Below are positions 45,772-54,294 of a DNA stretch of 64,000 nt, piece by piece. The notes under the pieces are model-generated. The model was not told the DNA's origin. It searched no databases and was given only the letters and a program-made list of their open reading frames with translations. The translations under genes were made by a program, and so were the position numbers. Source of the DNA: Adhaeribacter aerolatus. GTDB taxonomy: Bacteria > Bacteroidota > Bacteroidia > Cytophagales > Hymenobacteraceae. Within the stretch, counting starts at the first letter, position 1. Every line of letters starts with the position of its first letter. The stretch lies in assembly GCF_007991635.1 (NCBI RefSeq), contig NZ_BJYS01000006.1, positions 140,007-204,006 on the forward strand. Direction: 5' to 3'.

Positions 45772-46941
45772 ATGAACAAGCTTTACACAGCTCCGGCCGT
45801 CCTGAACAACCCGACGCAGACGGGAAATAAATTACAACGCTACCTATCGCTGGACGTGATGCGGGGCCTGACCATTGCCCTGATGATTGTGGTAAACACC
45901 CCCGGCAGTTGGGAATCCGTTTACGCGCCGCTCCGGCACGCCCAATGGCATGGCTTTACCGTTACCGACCTCGTATTTCCCACTTTTTTGTTTGTAGTAG
46001 GCAATGCGCTTAGCTTTAGCATGCGCAAGTTCGAAGGGCAGAATAGTAAATTTCTGAAAAAGGTATTTAAACGGACGGCCCTTATTTTCCTTATTGGTCT
46101 TTTCCTCAATGCTTTTCCGTTTGTTACCCGGGTTAATGGCGAGCTAACTTTAATTGATTTTTCTAGTATCCGGTTATTCGGGGTGTTGCAGCGGATTGCA
46201 CTTTGTTACGGGGTAGCCGCTTTGGTAATTCATTATTTCCAAGCCCGGGGTGCTTTAATATTTAGTGTGCTGGCTTTATTCGGTTATTGGGCAATTATGT
46301 ATTTTTTCGGCAATCAGCCCGACCCTTACACCTTAGCGGGTAATGCTGCTTTAAAACTGGATAGCTGGCTACTATCCGAGAAAAATCTTTATAAAGGTTA
46401 TGGCATTCCTTTCGACCCCGAAGGTTTGTTAAGTACATTACCCGCCGTGGTTAATGTAATTGCGGGCTATTTTGCCGGGCGGTTTATTCAGCTATCTGGT
46501 AATAATAAAAACACGCTAATGCGGTTAGCAATGGCCGGGGTAATTCTAACGACTATCGGGTTGGTCTGGAATATTTTCTTCCCCATTAACAAACCTATCT
46601 GGACCAGCTCGTACGTGGTTTATACCGTTGGCCTGGATTTGCTGATTCTGGCCACGATTATGCTGTTGATTGAAGTAGCCCATTTTAGAAGCTGGACTCA
46701 TTTTTTCGAGGCTTTCGGTAAAAACCCGCTGTTTATTTATGCCTTGTCGGGCGCGCTCATCGAAACCCTGGGCCTGATTCGGGTAGATGGCAAAAGCCTG
46801 AATGGCTGGTTGTACCAAAATCTTTATGCTTCCTGGCTTACCGGCGAGAACGCGTCTTTGCTTTTTGCCATCAGTTACATGCTGCTGCTGTGGGTGGTGG
46901 CTTACCTGCTGGATAAAAAGAAAATTTACCTGAAAATTTAA
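45772..46941 (+). CDS. HGSNAT/DUF5009-like membrane acyltransferase
   Basis: 389 residues with about 10-11 membrane segments. The N-terminal signature RYLSLDVMRGLTIALMIVVN followed by HAQWHGFTVTDLVFPTFLFV is that of the heparan-alpha-glucosaminide N-acetyltransferase-like family (DUF5009/DUF1624-type), in which a conserved His in the region after the first helix takes part in acetyl transfer across the membrane. It lies 71 bp upstream of the GH20 gene in the same direction, with no terminator between, so the two are probably co-transcribed. A role in acetylating or handling amino sugars released by the hexosaminidase is inference from this pairing. Confidence 0.85.
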   Translation: MNKLYTAPAVLNNPTQTGNKLQRYLSLDVMRGLTIALMIVVNTPGSWESVYAPLRHAQWHGFTVTDLVFPTFLFVVGNALSFSMRKFEGQNSKFLKKVFKRTALIFLIGLFLNAFPFVTRVNGELTLIDFSSIRLFGVLQRIALCYGVAALVIHYFQARGALIFSVLALFGYWAIMYFFGNQPDPYTLAGNAALKLDSWLLSEKNLYKGYGIPFDPEGLLSTLPAVVNVIAGYFAGRFIQLSGNNKNTLMRLAMAGVILTTIGLVWNIFFPINKPIWTSSYVVYTVGLDLLILATIMLLIEVAHFRSWTHFFEAFGKNPLFIYALSGALIETLGLIRVDGKSLNGWLYQNLYASWLTGENASLLFAISYMLLLWVVAYLLDKKKIYLKI

Positions 46942-47012
46942 GTGTAAGACCCAATTTCTCTTTTTAATCCGTTAGCATTGCAGAACCATTTGTAAAACCT
47001 ACGTTTAGCAGC

Positions 47013-49583
47013 ATGAAAAGAATAATTGCCGGTACTTTTTTACTTAGTCATTTATTAACCTTGGGCTGTTCGCAGGCCTCCCGCGAAGAAAAGGCCTCCA
47101 CCGAAACCATAACGGCGGGTACCCAAGTCCAAAACAGTCCGCTTAAACTAACCCTGGAATTAAAAGATAACCGTTATCAGAATAAACCCCAATCGCGTTC
47201 GGAACTAACCATTACCAACACCGGCGAACAAGCCTTACCCGCCAGAGGCTGGAAAATATTTTTTAATGGTGGCCGCCTCAAAACCGCTGATTCTACGATA
47301 GTGCAGGTAAAGCATTACAACGGCGATTTGTATTACCTGGCGCCAGGCTCTAAATTTAAAGAAATTGCTCCGGGTAAATCGGCTACAGTAGAAGTATCCG
47401 GCCGTTCCTTCCGCAACCTTACAGATTTTCCGGTAGGCCTATACCTGGCTATGGATAATAATCCCAAAGAAGGTTTGCCCGTTGCTTTTGAAATAAAACC
47501 GGGCACACACTTCCAAAAATCGGAGCAGGCGCTGGCCGCCCGCATTTTCAAAGAAAACCAGGCTATCCAGAATATTCCGGCCGAAAAATTAACCAAGGTC
47601 TTCCCTACCCCGGTTAATTACCAGGAAAAAGGCGAACCCTTTATTCTGAACGAAGAAACCATCATTATCGCGGATAACGCTTTCCAGCGCGAAGCCGAAA
47701 ACCTGGCCCTGACCCTGCAAGGAATAATGGGTACCAAACCCGTCGTCCAAAATCAGGGTAACGGTAAAGCTATCCGGCTCCGGCAGCGCCAGAATATTCC
47801 GGCCGAAGGGTACGAGTTAAAAGTAGATCCGAACGGTATTGAGATAGCGGCTTCTTCACCGGCTGGTATTTTCTACGGCATCCAATCGGTAAAAACCTTG
47901 CTGCCGGCCTCGGCTTTTGCGGGCCGAGTTAATGCTGTAACTGTGCCGGGTTTGGAAGTAAAAGATGCGCCGCGGTTTGGTTACCGGGGTTTTATGATGG
48001 ATGTGGCCCGTAATTTTCAGCCCAAAGCCGAAGTATTAAAAGTTTTGGATGCGATGGCCTTGTACAAAATGAACGTATTTCATTTCCATTTCAGCGAAGA
48101 CGAAGGCTGGCGTTTGGAAATACCATCGTTACCCGAACTAACTACCGTTGGCGGCTCCCGCTTGCACGACTCCCAAAGCAAAACCAGTTTAATGCCTTCT
48201 TATGGCTCCGGCCCTAGCAATACCAGCGCTGCCGGCACCGGCTTTTACACCCGCGCCGACTTCATCGAAATATTAAAGTACGCCCGCGACCGGCATATTC
48301 GGGTAATTCCGGAAATAGAATCGCCGGGCCACGCGCGGGCGGCTATTAAATCTATGGATGCCCGCTACGAACGTTTGGTAAAAGAAGGCAAAAAAGCCGA
48401 AGCTGAAAAGTACCTGCTCCGCGATTTAAACGATAAATCAATTTACCGCTCGGTGCAGGGCTGGAACGATAACGTCATGGATGTATCGCTGCCTTCTACT
48501 TATAACTTTTTAGAAACCGTAGTGGATGATATCCGGGCCATGTACAAAGAAGCCGATGCGCCATTAACCACCATTCATTTTGGTGGCGATGAGGTTCCGG
48601 GTGGGGTTTGGGAAAAATCACCGGGGGTTAAGGCCCTGATGAGCAAAGATAAATCAATTAAAACCGTAGATGATTTATGGTATTATTATTTCGGGAAAGT
48701 AAACCAGTTGCTCAAAACCCGTAACCTATATTTGTCGGGCTGGGAAGAAATTGGCCTGAAAAAAGTAGTACAGAACGGCAAAGTAAACTGGGTACCAAAC
48801 GAAAGGTTTGCGGATCAGAACTTCCACGTAAACGTCTGGAAAAACAGCCCGGGCTCCGGCGCCGAAGATTTAGCATACCGCATGGCCAATGCGGGCTACA
48901 AAGTAATTTTAACCGGCGTTACGCACCTCTACCTCGACCTGGCCTATTCCACGTCTTACTACGAGCCTGGTCTTTACTGGGGCGGCTTCGTGGGTATGGA
49001 AAAGCCTTTTTACTTTATTCCGTACGATTATTTGCGTAATTTAAGAGAAGACGATAACGGCAACCCCATTAACCGTTCTATTATTAAAAGCAAAGAGCCT
49101 TTAACGGCCAAAGGCCGGGCCAACATTGTGGGCATAGAAGCGCCGCTTTGGTCCGAGACCAACCGTTCGCCGCAGGATTTTGAATACAAGATGATGCCTA
49201 AGTTGCTGAGTGTGGCCGAACGCGCCTGGTCGAAAGACCCTGCCTGGGCTACCGAAAAAGATGCTGCTAGAGAGCAAAACCTTTACAACCAGGCCTGGTC
49301 GGAGTTTGTGAATGTAGTAGCCAAAAGAGAATTGCCGCGACTGGATGTTTATGCCGGTGGTTTTAACTACCGCATTCCGGCACCCGGTGCCGCTATTCAG
49401 GATGGTAAAGTAATGGCCAACATACAACTACCGGGCTATACCATCCGGTATACAACCAATGGCTCGGAACCAACCGTTACCAGCCCGGAATACACCCAAC
49501 CAATTGATGCCAAAGGCACCGTTAAGCTGAAAGCCTTTAGTCCGGCAGGCCGGGGCAGTAACACCGTAACCCTGGTGAATTAA
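47013..49583 (+). CDS. Beta-N-acetylhexosaminidase, GH20
   Basis: 856 residues. Lipobox TLGC (Cys19), so an outer-membrane or periplasmic lipoprotein. Domain order: CHB_HEX-type carbohydrate-binding domain (residues 45-165; RSELTITNTGEQALPARGWK), GH20b domain (about 190-315), GH20 TIM barrel starting at RFGYRGFMMDVARNFQPKAE with HFHFSEDEGWRLEIP and the catalytic Asp-Glu pair in HFGGDEVPGG, and a C-terminal CHB_HEX_C-like domain (YTIRYTTNGSEPTVTSPEYT). The enzyme removes terminal GlcNAc or GalNAc from chitooligosaccharides or glycans by substrate-assisted catalysis. Length is normal for chitobiase-type members. Confidence 0.94.
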   Translation: MKRIIAGTFLLSHLLTLGCSQASREEKASTETITAGTQVQNSPLKLTLELKDNRYQNKPQSRSELTITNTGEQALPARGWKIFFNGGRLKTADSTIVQVKHYNGDLYYLAPGSKFKEIAPGKSATVEVSGRSFRNLTDFPVGLYLAMDNNPKEGLPVAFEIKPGTHFQKSEQALAARIFKENQAIQNIPAEKLTKVFPTPVNYQEKGEPFILNEETIIIADNAFQREAENLALTLQGIMGTKPVVQNQGNGKAIRLRQRQNIPAEGYELKVDPNGIEIAASSPAGIFYGIQSVKTLLPASAFAGRVNAVTVPGLEVKDAPRFGYRGFMMDVARNFQPKAEVLKVLDAMALYKMNVFHFHFSEDEGWRLEIPSLPELTTVGGSRLHDSQSKTSLMPSYGSGPSNTSAAGTGFYTRADFIEILKYARDRHIRVIPEIESPGHARAAIKSMDARYERLVKEGKKAEAEKYLLRDLNDKSIYRSVQGWNDNVMDVSLPSTYNFLETVVDDIRAMYKEADAPLTTIHFGGDEVPGGVWEKSPGVKALMSKDKSIKTVDDLWYYYFGKVNQLLKTRNLYLSGWEEIGLKKVVQNGKVNWVPNERFADQNFHVNVWKNSPGSGAEDLAYRMANAGYKVILTGVTHLYLDLAYSTSYYEPGLYWGGFVGMEKPFYFIPYDYLRNLREDDNGNPINRSIIKSKEPLTAKGRANIVGIEAPLWSETNRSPQDFEYKMMPKLLSVAERAWSKDPAWATEKDAAREQNLYNQAWSEFVNVVAKRELPRLDVYAGGFNYRIPAPGAAIQDGKVMANIQLPGYTIRYTTNGSEPTVTSPEYTQPIDAKGTVKLKAFSPAGRGSNTVTLVN

Positions 49584-49613
49584 AAAACTGACATTAAATC
49601 AAAATTGATAGTT

Positions 49614-49656
49614 ATGCAACTGGCCGAGTCGGATGACCGGCCAGTTGCATTTTAAT
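49614..49656 (+). terminator. Terminator after the hexosaminidase gene
   Basis: ATGCAACTGGCCG (49614-49626) and CGGCCAGTTGCAT (49638-49650) form a perfect 13-bp stem with an 11-nt loop, followed by TTTTAATT. It lies 30 bp after the stop codon and between convergent genes, so it may also stop minus-strand transcription from 49699. Confidence 0.82.
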
Positions 49657-49698
49657 TAAAATGTAATTCCAAAAATCTGCTAAAGAAAGTAAAGAAGC

Positions 49699-50319
49699 TT
49701 ATACCCGCCCGCCCTTGTAAAATGAGTAAAGGGCCGTAAATACCCCCGTAGCATTAAATATATAGGCCAGCTGAAGGTTATAATAAGAAATATTACTGCT
49801 TAACAGAACCAAAGCAAATCCTAAAAGCCATAAAATTCCCATTTTACCAGGATTCTGGCTTGCCTGTATTGGGTGAGTTGTTTTAAAGCCAATCAGATGG
49901 AGCAGTTTGGGTGCTTCGGCCACCAGCAATAATAAATTGAGCAACAGGAAAACCGCTATTACATAAGGGGTACCCTGCCAATGCAGCGAAATGGTAATTA
50001 CCAGAATATTTAACAGCATCGGCAGTAAACCGATGGCACCTAACGTGCGGTAGCGCAGGGTTAGTAATAAAAAACCGATAATAACCTGAGCGTAAGCCAC
50101 AAAGCGGGCGAACAACCCCAAATTATATTCCTCCAGGCGGGCTTCGAGCCAAACCGGCCCGATTATACCCGGAAATTTGTGTTCGAAATACAACTTGGCT
50201 AAGCCGGAAGAAAAAAAAATGAAGCCCAGGAAAATACTAATGCCGTTCAGCACGAAAGCTTTTTTATTAATCTGTTTAAAAGAGAAGTTCGTAGCAGGAT
50301 CCGCAACTTGGGTTTCCAT
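49699..50319 (-). CDS. DoxX/MauE-like membrane protein
   Basis: 206 residues from the ATG at 50319. The open frame reaches a TTG at 50367, but the ATG start is preceded by an AAAGGAAAAG stretch and leaves a simpler N-terminus. Four to six hydrophobic segments are seen: FVLNGISIFLGFIFFSSGLA with KLYFEHK after it, VAYAQVIIGFLLLTL, LGAIGLLPMLLNILVITISL, VIAVFLLLNLLLLVA and two near the C-terminus. The first segment with a following Lys-rich loop resembles the DoxX/MauE family, but the match is by general pattern. It is downstream of the lanthipeptide exporter genes, separated by a large inverted repeat. A role in the lanthipeptide system (for example self-protection or redox balance) is possible but unproven. 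Confidence 0.7.
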   Translation of the reverse strand: METQVADPATNFSFKQINKKAFVLNGISIFLGFIFFSSGLAKLYFEHKFPGIIGPVWLEARLEEYNLGLFARFVAYAQVIIGFLLLTLRYRTLGAIGLLPMLLNILVITISLHWQGTPYVIAVFLLLNLLLLVAEAPKLLHLIGFKTTHPIQASQNPGKMGILWLLGFALVLLSSNISYYNLQLAYIFNATGVFTALYSFYKGGRV

Positions 50320-50413
50320 TAAGTTAAATTCTTTTCCTTTATATTTAAAATTATTGCCCAGATTCAAGCTGTACTTTTAAGTTGGCTTTGAAATTCGGGG
50401 TTTGACCGATGAG

Positions 50414-50486
50414 CCCACCTCTGTCATTCAGGAGGAGCTTATGTAGCAGGTAGCCAAATAGTTTCCTCCTGAATGACACGAGTGGG
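50414..50486. repeat. Long hairpin-forming inverted repeat
   Basis: TGTCATTCAGGAGGA (50422-50436) and its exact reverse complement (50464-50478) form 15 bp, extended after a 3-bp mismatch by CCCAC (50414-50418) with GTGGG (50482-50486). The loop is 27 nt. The TGTCATTC arm is shared with the inner repeat of the element at 45312-45515. It lies between the HlyD-type and DoxX-like genes. Confidence 0.65.
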
Positions 50487-50563
50487 TTACTTAGACTTTT
50501 ATTATTACCTATAAATTATTCTCCAAAACCAGTTAGAAATAATAGTCTTAATAATTTATTGGT

Positions 50564-51862
50564 TTAAACATGCTCGCCTAAAGATTTTATCTGGTAAAAT
50601 ACCCTTTCCATGAGCCGTAGGTCTTCAGTAACAATTTCGGCATTGCCCTGCATCTCCTGCTTAAACACCAGGTTTTTGTTGTAGCTGGTTTTCAGGCCTT
50701 GTGGCAAGGTAATTTCAATGGCGTACATATTATCTTTCGGCACCAGCGAAATGGATTTTACCTGGCCGTACACGGTTCCAAATTCTTCGAACGGAAAGTT
50801 TTGGAGGTAAATATTTACTTTTTGGCCGGTTTTTACTTTACCGGAGTTCTGAATCGGCATGAGCACTTTCCCAATTACCGCTTCCTGCTTATCGGGCACA
50901 ATTACCATTACCTCGTCGCCGGCATTTACAAACTGGTTGCTGCTCCAGAATTTTAAGTAAGTGAGTTTACCGGTCACCGGGGCTTTAAGCAAATATTTCT
51001 GTTCCCAGTTGGCTAAAGCTCCGGACAAAGTTTTGTAGGCTTCGGTTAAGTTAAGTTCGTACTGTTTTTGCTTTTCCTGGTTCTGGATTTGAAGTAAGGT
51101 TAGGGCTTTTTGCAATTCCGACAGCCGGATGTGGGTGCCGGCAATGCTGGTTTCCAGTTGCTCGAAGCTGCGCCGCGTCCGGATTAATTCGCGCTCGTTA
51201 TCTTCCAGTTGTTTGTCGGCAATTACTTTATCTTTGTAGAGCGTTACGTTACGGTCGTAATCTTTTTGCACCAACCCCACTTCGGTTTTAGAAATAATTT
51301 TTTCTTTTTGCTGATTGGCTAATAAATTGGTGTATTCCTGCACTTCCTGCCGGGTAGAAATTATTTCTTTCGCTACCGGGTCTAGCTTTTTGAAAAGAGC
51401 CAGTTCGTTATAAGCCCGGTAGAAAATGGCGTAATCTTTTTGCAGTTCGCCCAAATTAACATTATCCGGCAAGTTCAGGTTTTGGTCTGTTACCAGGTTG
51501 GCGTACGGAACTGCCTCCAAAATATTTATCAGATTGAGCACATCTTTGCTATCCGCGGGGTTTTCAATAATGCCCAGAATGGCGCCTTCCGTCACCTGTT
51601 CGTTTTCTTTGTAAGCCAGGTGCATAATTTTACCGCTGGCGCGGGCTACCAAACGGGCCGGCGGATTTGAGGTTGTTAATACTACATTCGAGGTGAGCAC
51701 ATCGGGGTATTTAATCAACCAGCTCAGGCTTAAAAATATTACCACAGTCAGAAAGATGCAGGTCGTGCCCCAACGGATTAGCCAGTGCGGAATGTGGCTC
51801 ATTACTTCCCGTACCTCGTCGCTCCGCTCCAGCGCCTGGTCTATTTTGCTATATCCATCCAT
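50564..51862 (-). CDS. HlyD-family membrane fusion protein of the lanthipeptide exporter
   Basis: 432 residues. A short cytoplasmic N-terminus is followed by one membrane segment at about residues 28-50 (IRWGTTCIFLTVVIFLSLSW), a biotinyl-lipoyl-like half (ARASGKIMHLAYKENEQVTE), a long helical coiled-coil hairpin at about 150-285 (many E, K, Q; IISTRQEVQEYTNLLANQQK, ELIRTRRSFEQLETSIAGTH), the second lipoyl half (LLKAPVTGKLTYLKFWSSNQ) and a beta-barrel domain. Such proteins link an inner-membrane ABC exporter to an outer-membrane TolC-like channel. Located 44 bp downstream of the C39-peptidase ABC gene. No TolC gene is present in the window. Confidence 0.9.
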   Translation of the reverse strand: MDGYSKIDQALERSDEVREVMSHIPHWLIRWGTTCIFLTVVIFLSLSWLIKYPDVLTSNVVLTTSNPPARLVARASGKIMHLAYKENEQVTEGAILGIIENPADSKDVLNLINILEAVPYANLVTDQNLNLPDNVNLGELQKDYAIFYRAYNELALFKKLDPVAKEIISTRQEVQEYTNLLANQQKEKIISKTEVGLVQKDYDRNVTLYKDKVIADKQLEDNERELIRTRRSFEQLETSIAGTHIRLSELQKALTLLQIQNQEKQKQYELNLTEAYKTLSGALANWEQKYLLKAPVTGKLTYLKFWSSNQFVNAGDEVMVIVPDKQEAVIGKVLMPIQNSGKVKTGQKVNIYLQNFPFEEFGTVYGQVKSISLVPKDNMYAIEITLPQGLKTSYNKNLVFKQEMQGNAEIVTEDLRLMERVFYQIKSLGEHV

Positions 51863-51906
51863 TTTGATAATTCTTTTCGATATTTAATTGCCTAATCTGT
51901 TCGTTT

Positions 51907-54108
51907 TTAACTACCCAGTTCCAGTTGATTTTTTACCAGGGTATAATAAGCGCCTTTGGTTTGGGTTAAATATTCGTGCGAGCCGCTTTCAATAATGCGG
52001 CCGTGTTCCATTACCAGCACCTGGTCGGCGCTTTTTACCGTGCTCAGCCGGTGCGCAATTACCACCACCGTGCGGCCGATGTAAAACTCTTCTAAGCGGC
52101 GCATAATAATTTTCTCGTTATTTGCATCCAACGCACTGGTGGCTTCATCAAAAAGCAGGAATTCGGGATTTTTATAAACGGCCCGTGCTATCAGAATGCG
52201 CTGTTTTTCGCCACCACTCAGCGAAATGCCATCGCCCCCTATTTTAGTATTATAGCCCAGCGGCAGCGCTTCAATCAGGCTCTCAATATTGGCCACCCGC
52301 ACCGCGTGTAGCAATCGTTCCCGGTCAATGGAACTGTTGGAATCAGATTCGGTAATATTGCGGGCAATGGTATCGGCAAAGATGAAACCATCCTGCATTA
52401 CGGCCCCGCATTGTTCGCGCCAGGCCTTGGCGCTGATATTATTCAGGTTAATATTGCCGACTTGAATTTTTCCTTTGGTAGGTGCGTAAAATTTGAGCAA
52501 CAATTTGAGCAAAGTAGTTTTACCGCTGCCGCTGGCGCCCACAATGGCCGTAACTTTACCTTCGGGAATATAAAAATCCAAGTCTTTCAGGATTTCGGGT
52601 GTGTGCGGACCGCCGTAGCTGAAGCTGACATTATTAATATGAATATCTTTGTTGTAGGCCGGAATCAGAGCGGTTTTATCAGCGCTGGTATCTTCTTCCT
52701 CTTCTTTGTCGTGGATTTCGCCTAAACGTTGCAGACTGAGCGAGGCATCCTGGGCGGCCCGGGTAAAGGTAATAAAGTTGTTGATGGGCTCGTTTAGTTG
52801 CCCGATAATATATTGTACCGCCAGCATCATACCCAGCGTCATGTCACCTTCGATAACCGCTTTGGCCGAGAAAAACGTGATGAGAATATTTTTAACCTGG
52901 TTGATGAAGTTACCGCCCAGACTCTGGAATTGCGACACCCCTAAGCCTTTGAGCGAGGTTTTGAATAATTTAACCTGAGTAGCTTCCCACTCCCAACGTC
53001 TTCTTTTTTCGGAGTTGTTTAATTTAATTTCCTGCATCCCCTGAATGAGTTGTAGCAGGTTGCTCCGGTTTTCCGACTCCTGGCTGTACCGTTTAAAATC
53101 CAGGGTAGCTCTTTTCTTCATAAAGAACAGCACCCAAATTGCATAAAGCGCCGCCCCTACTAAAAATATCAGAAGAATAGAAATATCGTAGAAGGCCAGG
53201 ATGGTACCGAACACCACCAGGTTAACGATGGAGAAAAGCGTATTCAGGGTGGTGGAAGATAAAAAAGCTTCTACCCGGTTGTGGTCTTCAATCCGCTGCA
53301 TCAAATCGCCGGTCATTTTGGAATCGAAGAAAGCAATGGGCAGCTTCATTACCTTTATCAGGAAATCCGAAATAAGCGAAATATTCATGCGGGAGCCCAC
53401 GTGCAGCAAAATCCAGCTTCGGATAACCTCTACCATTGATTGCGAAAAGAACAGCATGAGTTGGGCCACCAGGATGAGGTAAATAAAATCAATATCCTGG
53501 TTTTTAATGCCGTAATCTACCACGCCCTGCGTCAGGAAAGGCAAGGTTAGTTGTAACACGCTGGCTACAACCAGGCCTATAAACAACTGGTAAATATACC
53601 GGGTATAAGGTTTCAGGTAAGGCAGCAGGAGTTTTATACCTTGCTTGCTTTTTTCCTGCTTGTCTTCTTTTTCGTAAAATTCAGGAGTGGGCTCCAACAG
53701 TAAGGCAATGCCTTCTTCGGCCGCGTTCTTATTTTTACCCAACCAGCCGTTTAGAAACTCTTCTTTGGTATAAGTAACCAGGCCAAAACCCGGGTCAGCG
53801 ACAAATACTTTATCTTTGCTGATTTTATAGAGTACCACAAAATGCTTTTGCCGCCAGTGCACAATGCAAGGCAGCAGCATACAATTTTGCAGGGCAGTAT
53901 ATTTAATTTTAACGGCCAGCGTTCGCATGCCAATGGTTTCGGCGGCATCGGATAAGCCTATCAGCGAAACGCCTTCGCGGGAGGTATAACTTTTTTCCCG
54001 GAGGTAATCAGCGGTAAATACCCGGCCGTGGTGAGCCGCAATCATTTTCAGGCAGGTGGGCCCGCAATCCATTTCGTCGAGCTGTCGGTAAAAAGGAAAT
54101 TTTTTCAT
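51907..54108 (-). CDS. lanT: Bifunctional C39 peptidase/ABC exporter (LanT-type)
   Basis: 733 residues. The N-terminal C39 peptidase has catalytic Cys15 in QLDEMDCGPTCLKMIAAHHG, His89 in KHFVVLY and Asp105 in VADPGFG. It cuts leaders after Gly-Gly. Residues about 165-450 are the six-helix ABC transmembrane domain. The C-terminal ATPase has Walker A GASGSGKTTLLKLL, signature LSGGEKQRILIARAV, Walker B FLLFDEATSALD and the H-loop AHRLSTVKSADQ. The single precursor of the cluster (57703-57933) ends its leader in Gly-Gly, fitting this peptidase. All catalytic residues are present, so I expect a working enzyme. The symbol is by role. Confidence 0.94.
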   Translation of the reverse strand: MKKFPFYRQLDEMDCGPTCLKMIAAHHGRVFTADYLREKSYTSREGVSLIGLSDAAETIGMRTLAVKIKYTALQNCMLLPCIVHWRQKHFVVLYKISKDKVFVADPGFGLVTYTKEEFLNGWLGKNKNAAEEGIALLLEPTPEFYEKEDKQEKSKQGIKLLLPYLKPYTRYIYQLFIGLVVASVLQLTLPFLTQGVVDYGIKNQDIDFIYLILVAQLMLFFSQSMVEVIRSWILLHVGSRMNISLISDFLIKVMKLPIAFFDSKMTGDLMQRIEDHNRVEAFLSSTTLNTLFSIVNLVVFGTILAFYDISILLIFLVGAALYAIWVLFFMKKRATLDFKRYSQESENRSNLLQLIQGMQEIKLNNSEKRRRWEWEATQVKLFKTSLKGLGVSQFQSLGGNFINQVKNILITFFSAKAVIEGDMTLGMMLAVQYIIGQLNEPINNFITFTRAAQDASLSLQRLGEIHDKEEEEDTSADKTALIPAYNKDIHINNVSFSYGGPHTPEILKDLDFYIPEGKVTAIVGASGSGKTTLLKLLLKFYAPTKGKIQVGNINLNNISAKAWREQCGAVMQDGFIFADTIARNITESDSNSSIDRERLLHAVRVANIESLIEALPLGYNTKIGGDGISLSGGEKQRILIARAVYKNPEFLLFDEATSALDANNEKIIMRRLEEFYIGRTVVVIAHRLSTVKSADQVLVMEHGRIIESGSHEYLTQTKGAYYTLVKNQLELGS

Positions 54109-54161
54109 GCTGTTTGTGCTTGGTAATGGGGCTTGGGGATTTAGGCCCTTTTCGCTGCTAT

Positions 54162-54278
54162 CGCGAGCGTCCCGCTCGTGATGTTTTCATCCGGCCTCTG
54201 GCCGTTAAAATCAGGTAGTTATTTTTATTTACACAGGCCAGCGGCCTTAGGAATAAAGGCACGAGCGGGACGCTCGCG
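54162..54278. repeat. BIME/REP-like inverted repeat between lanM and lanT
   Basis: CGCGAGCGTCCCGCTCGTG (54162-54180) and its exact reverse complement (54260-54278) are 19-bp arms 79 bp apart. Each arm is itself partly palindromic, as in REP units. The inner flanks also correspond (GGCCTCTGGCC on the left, reverse of GGCCAGCGGCC on the right). The G+C is much higher than in other intergenic DNA here. It fills most of the 186 bp between lanM and lanT and may stop part of transcription or stabilise the message. Confidence 0.7.
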
Positions 54279-54294
54279 CCAGCAAGAGCAAAAA

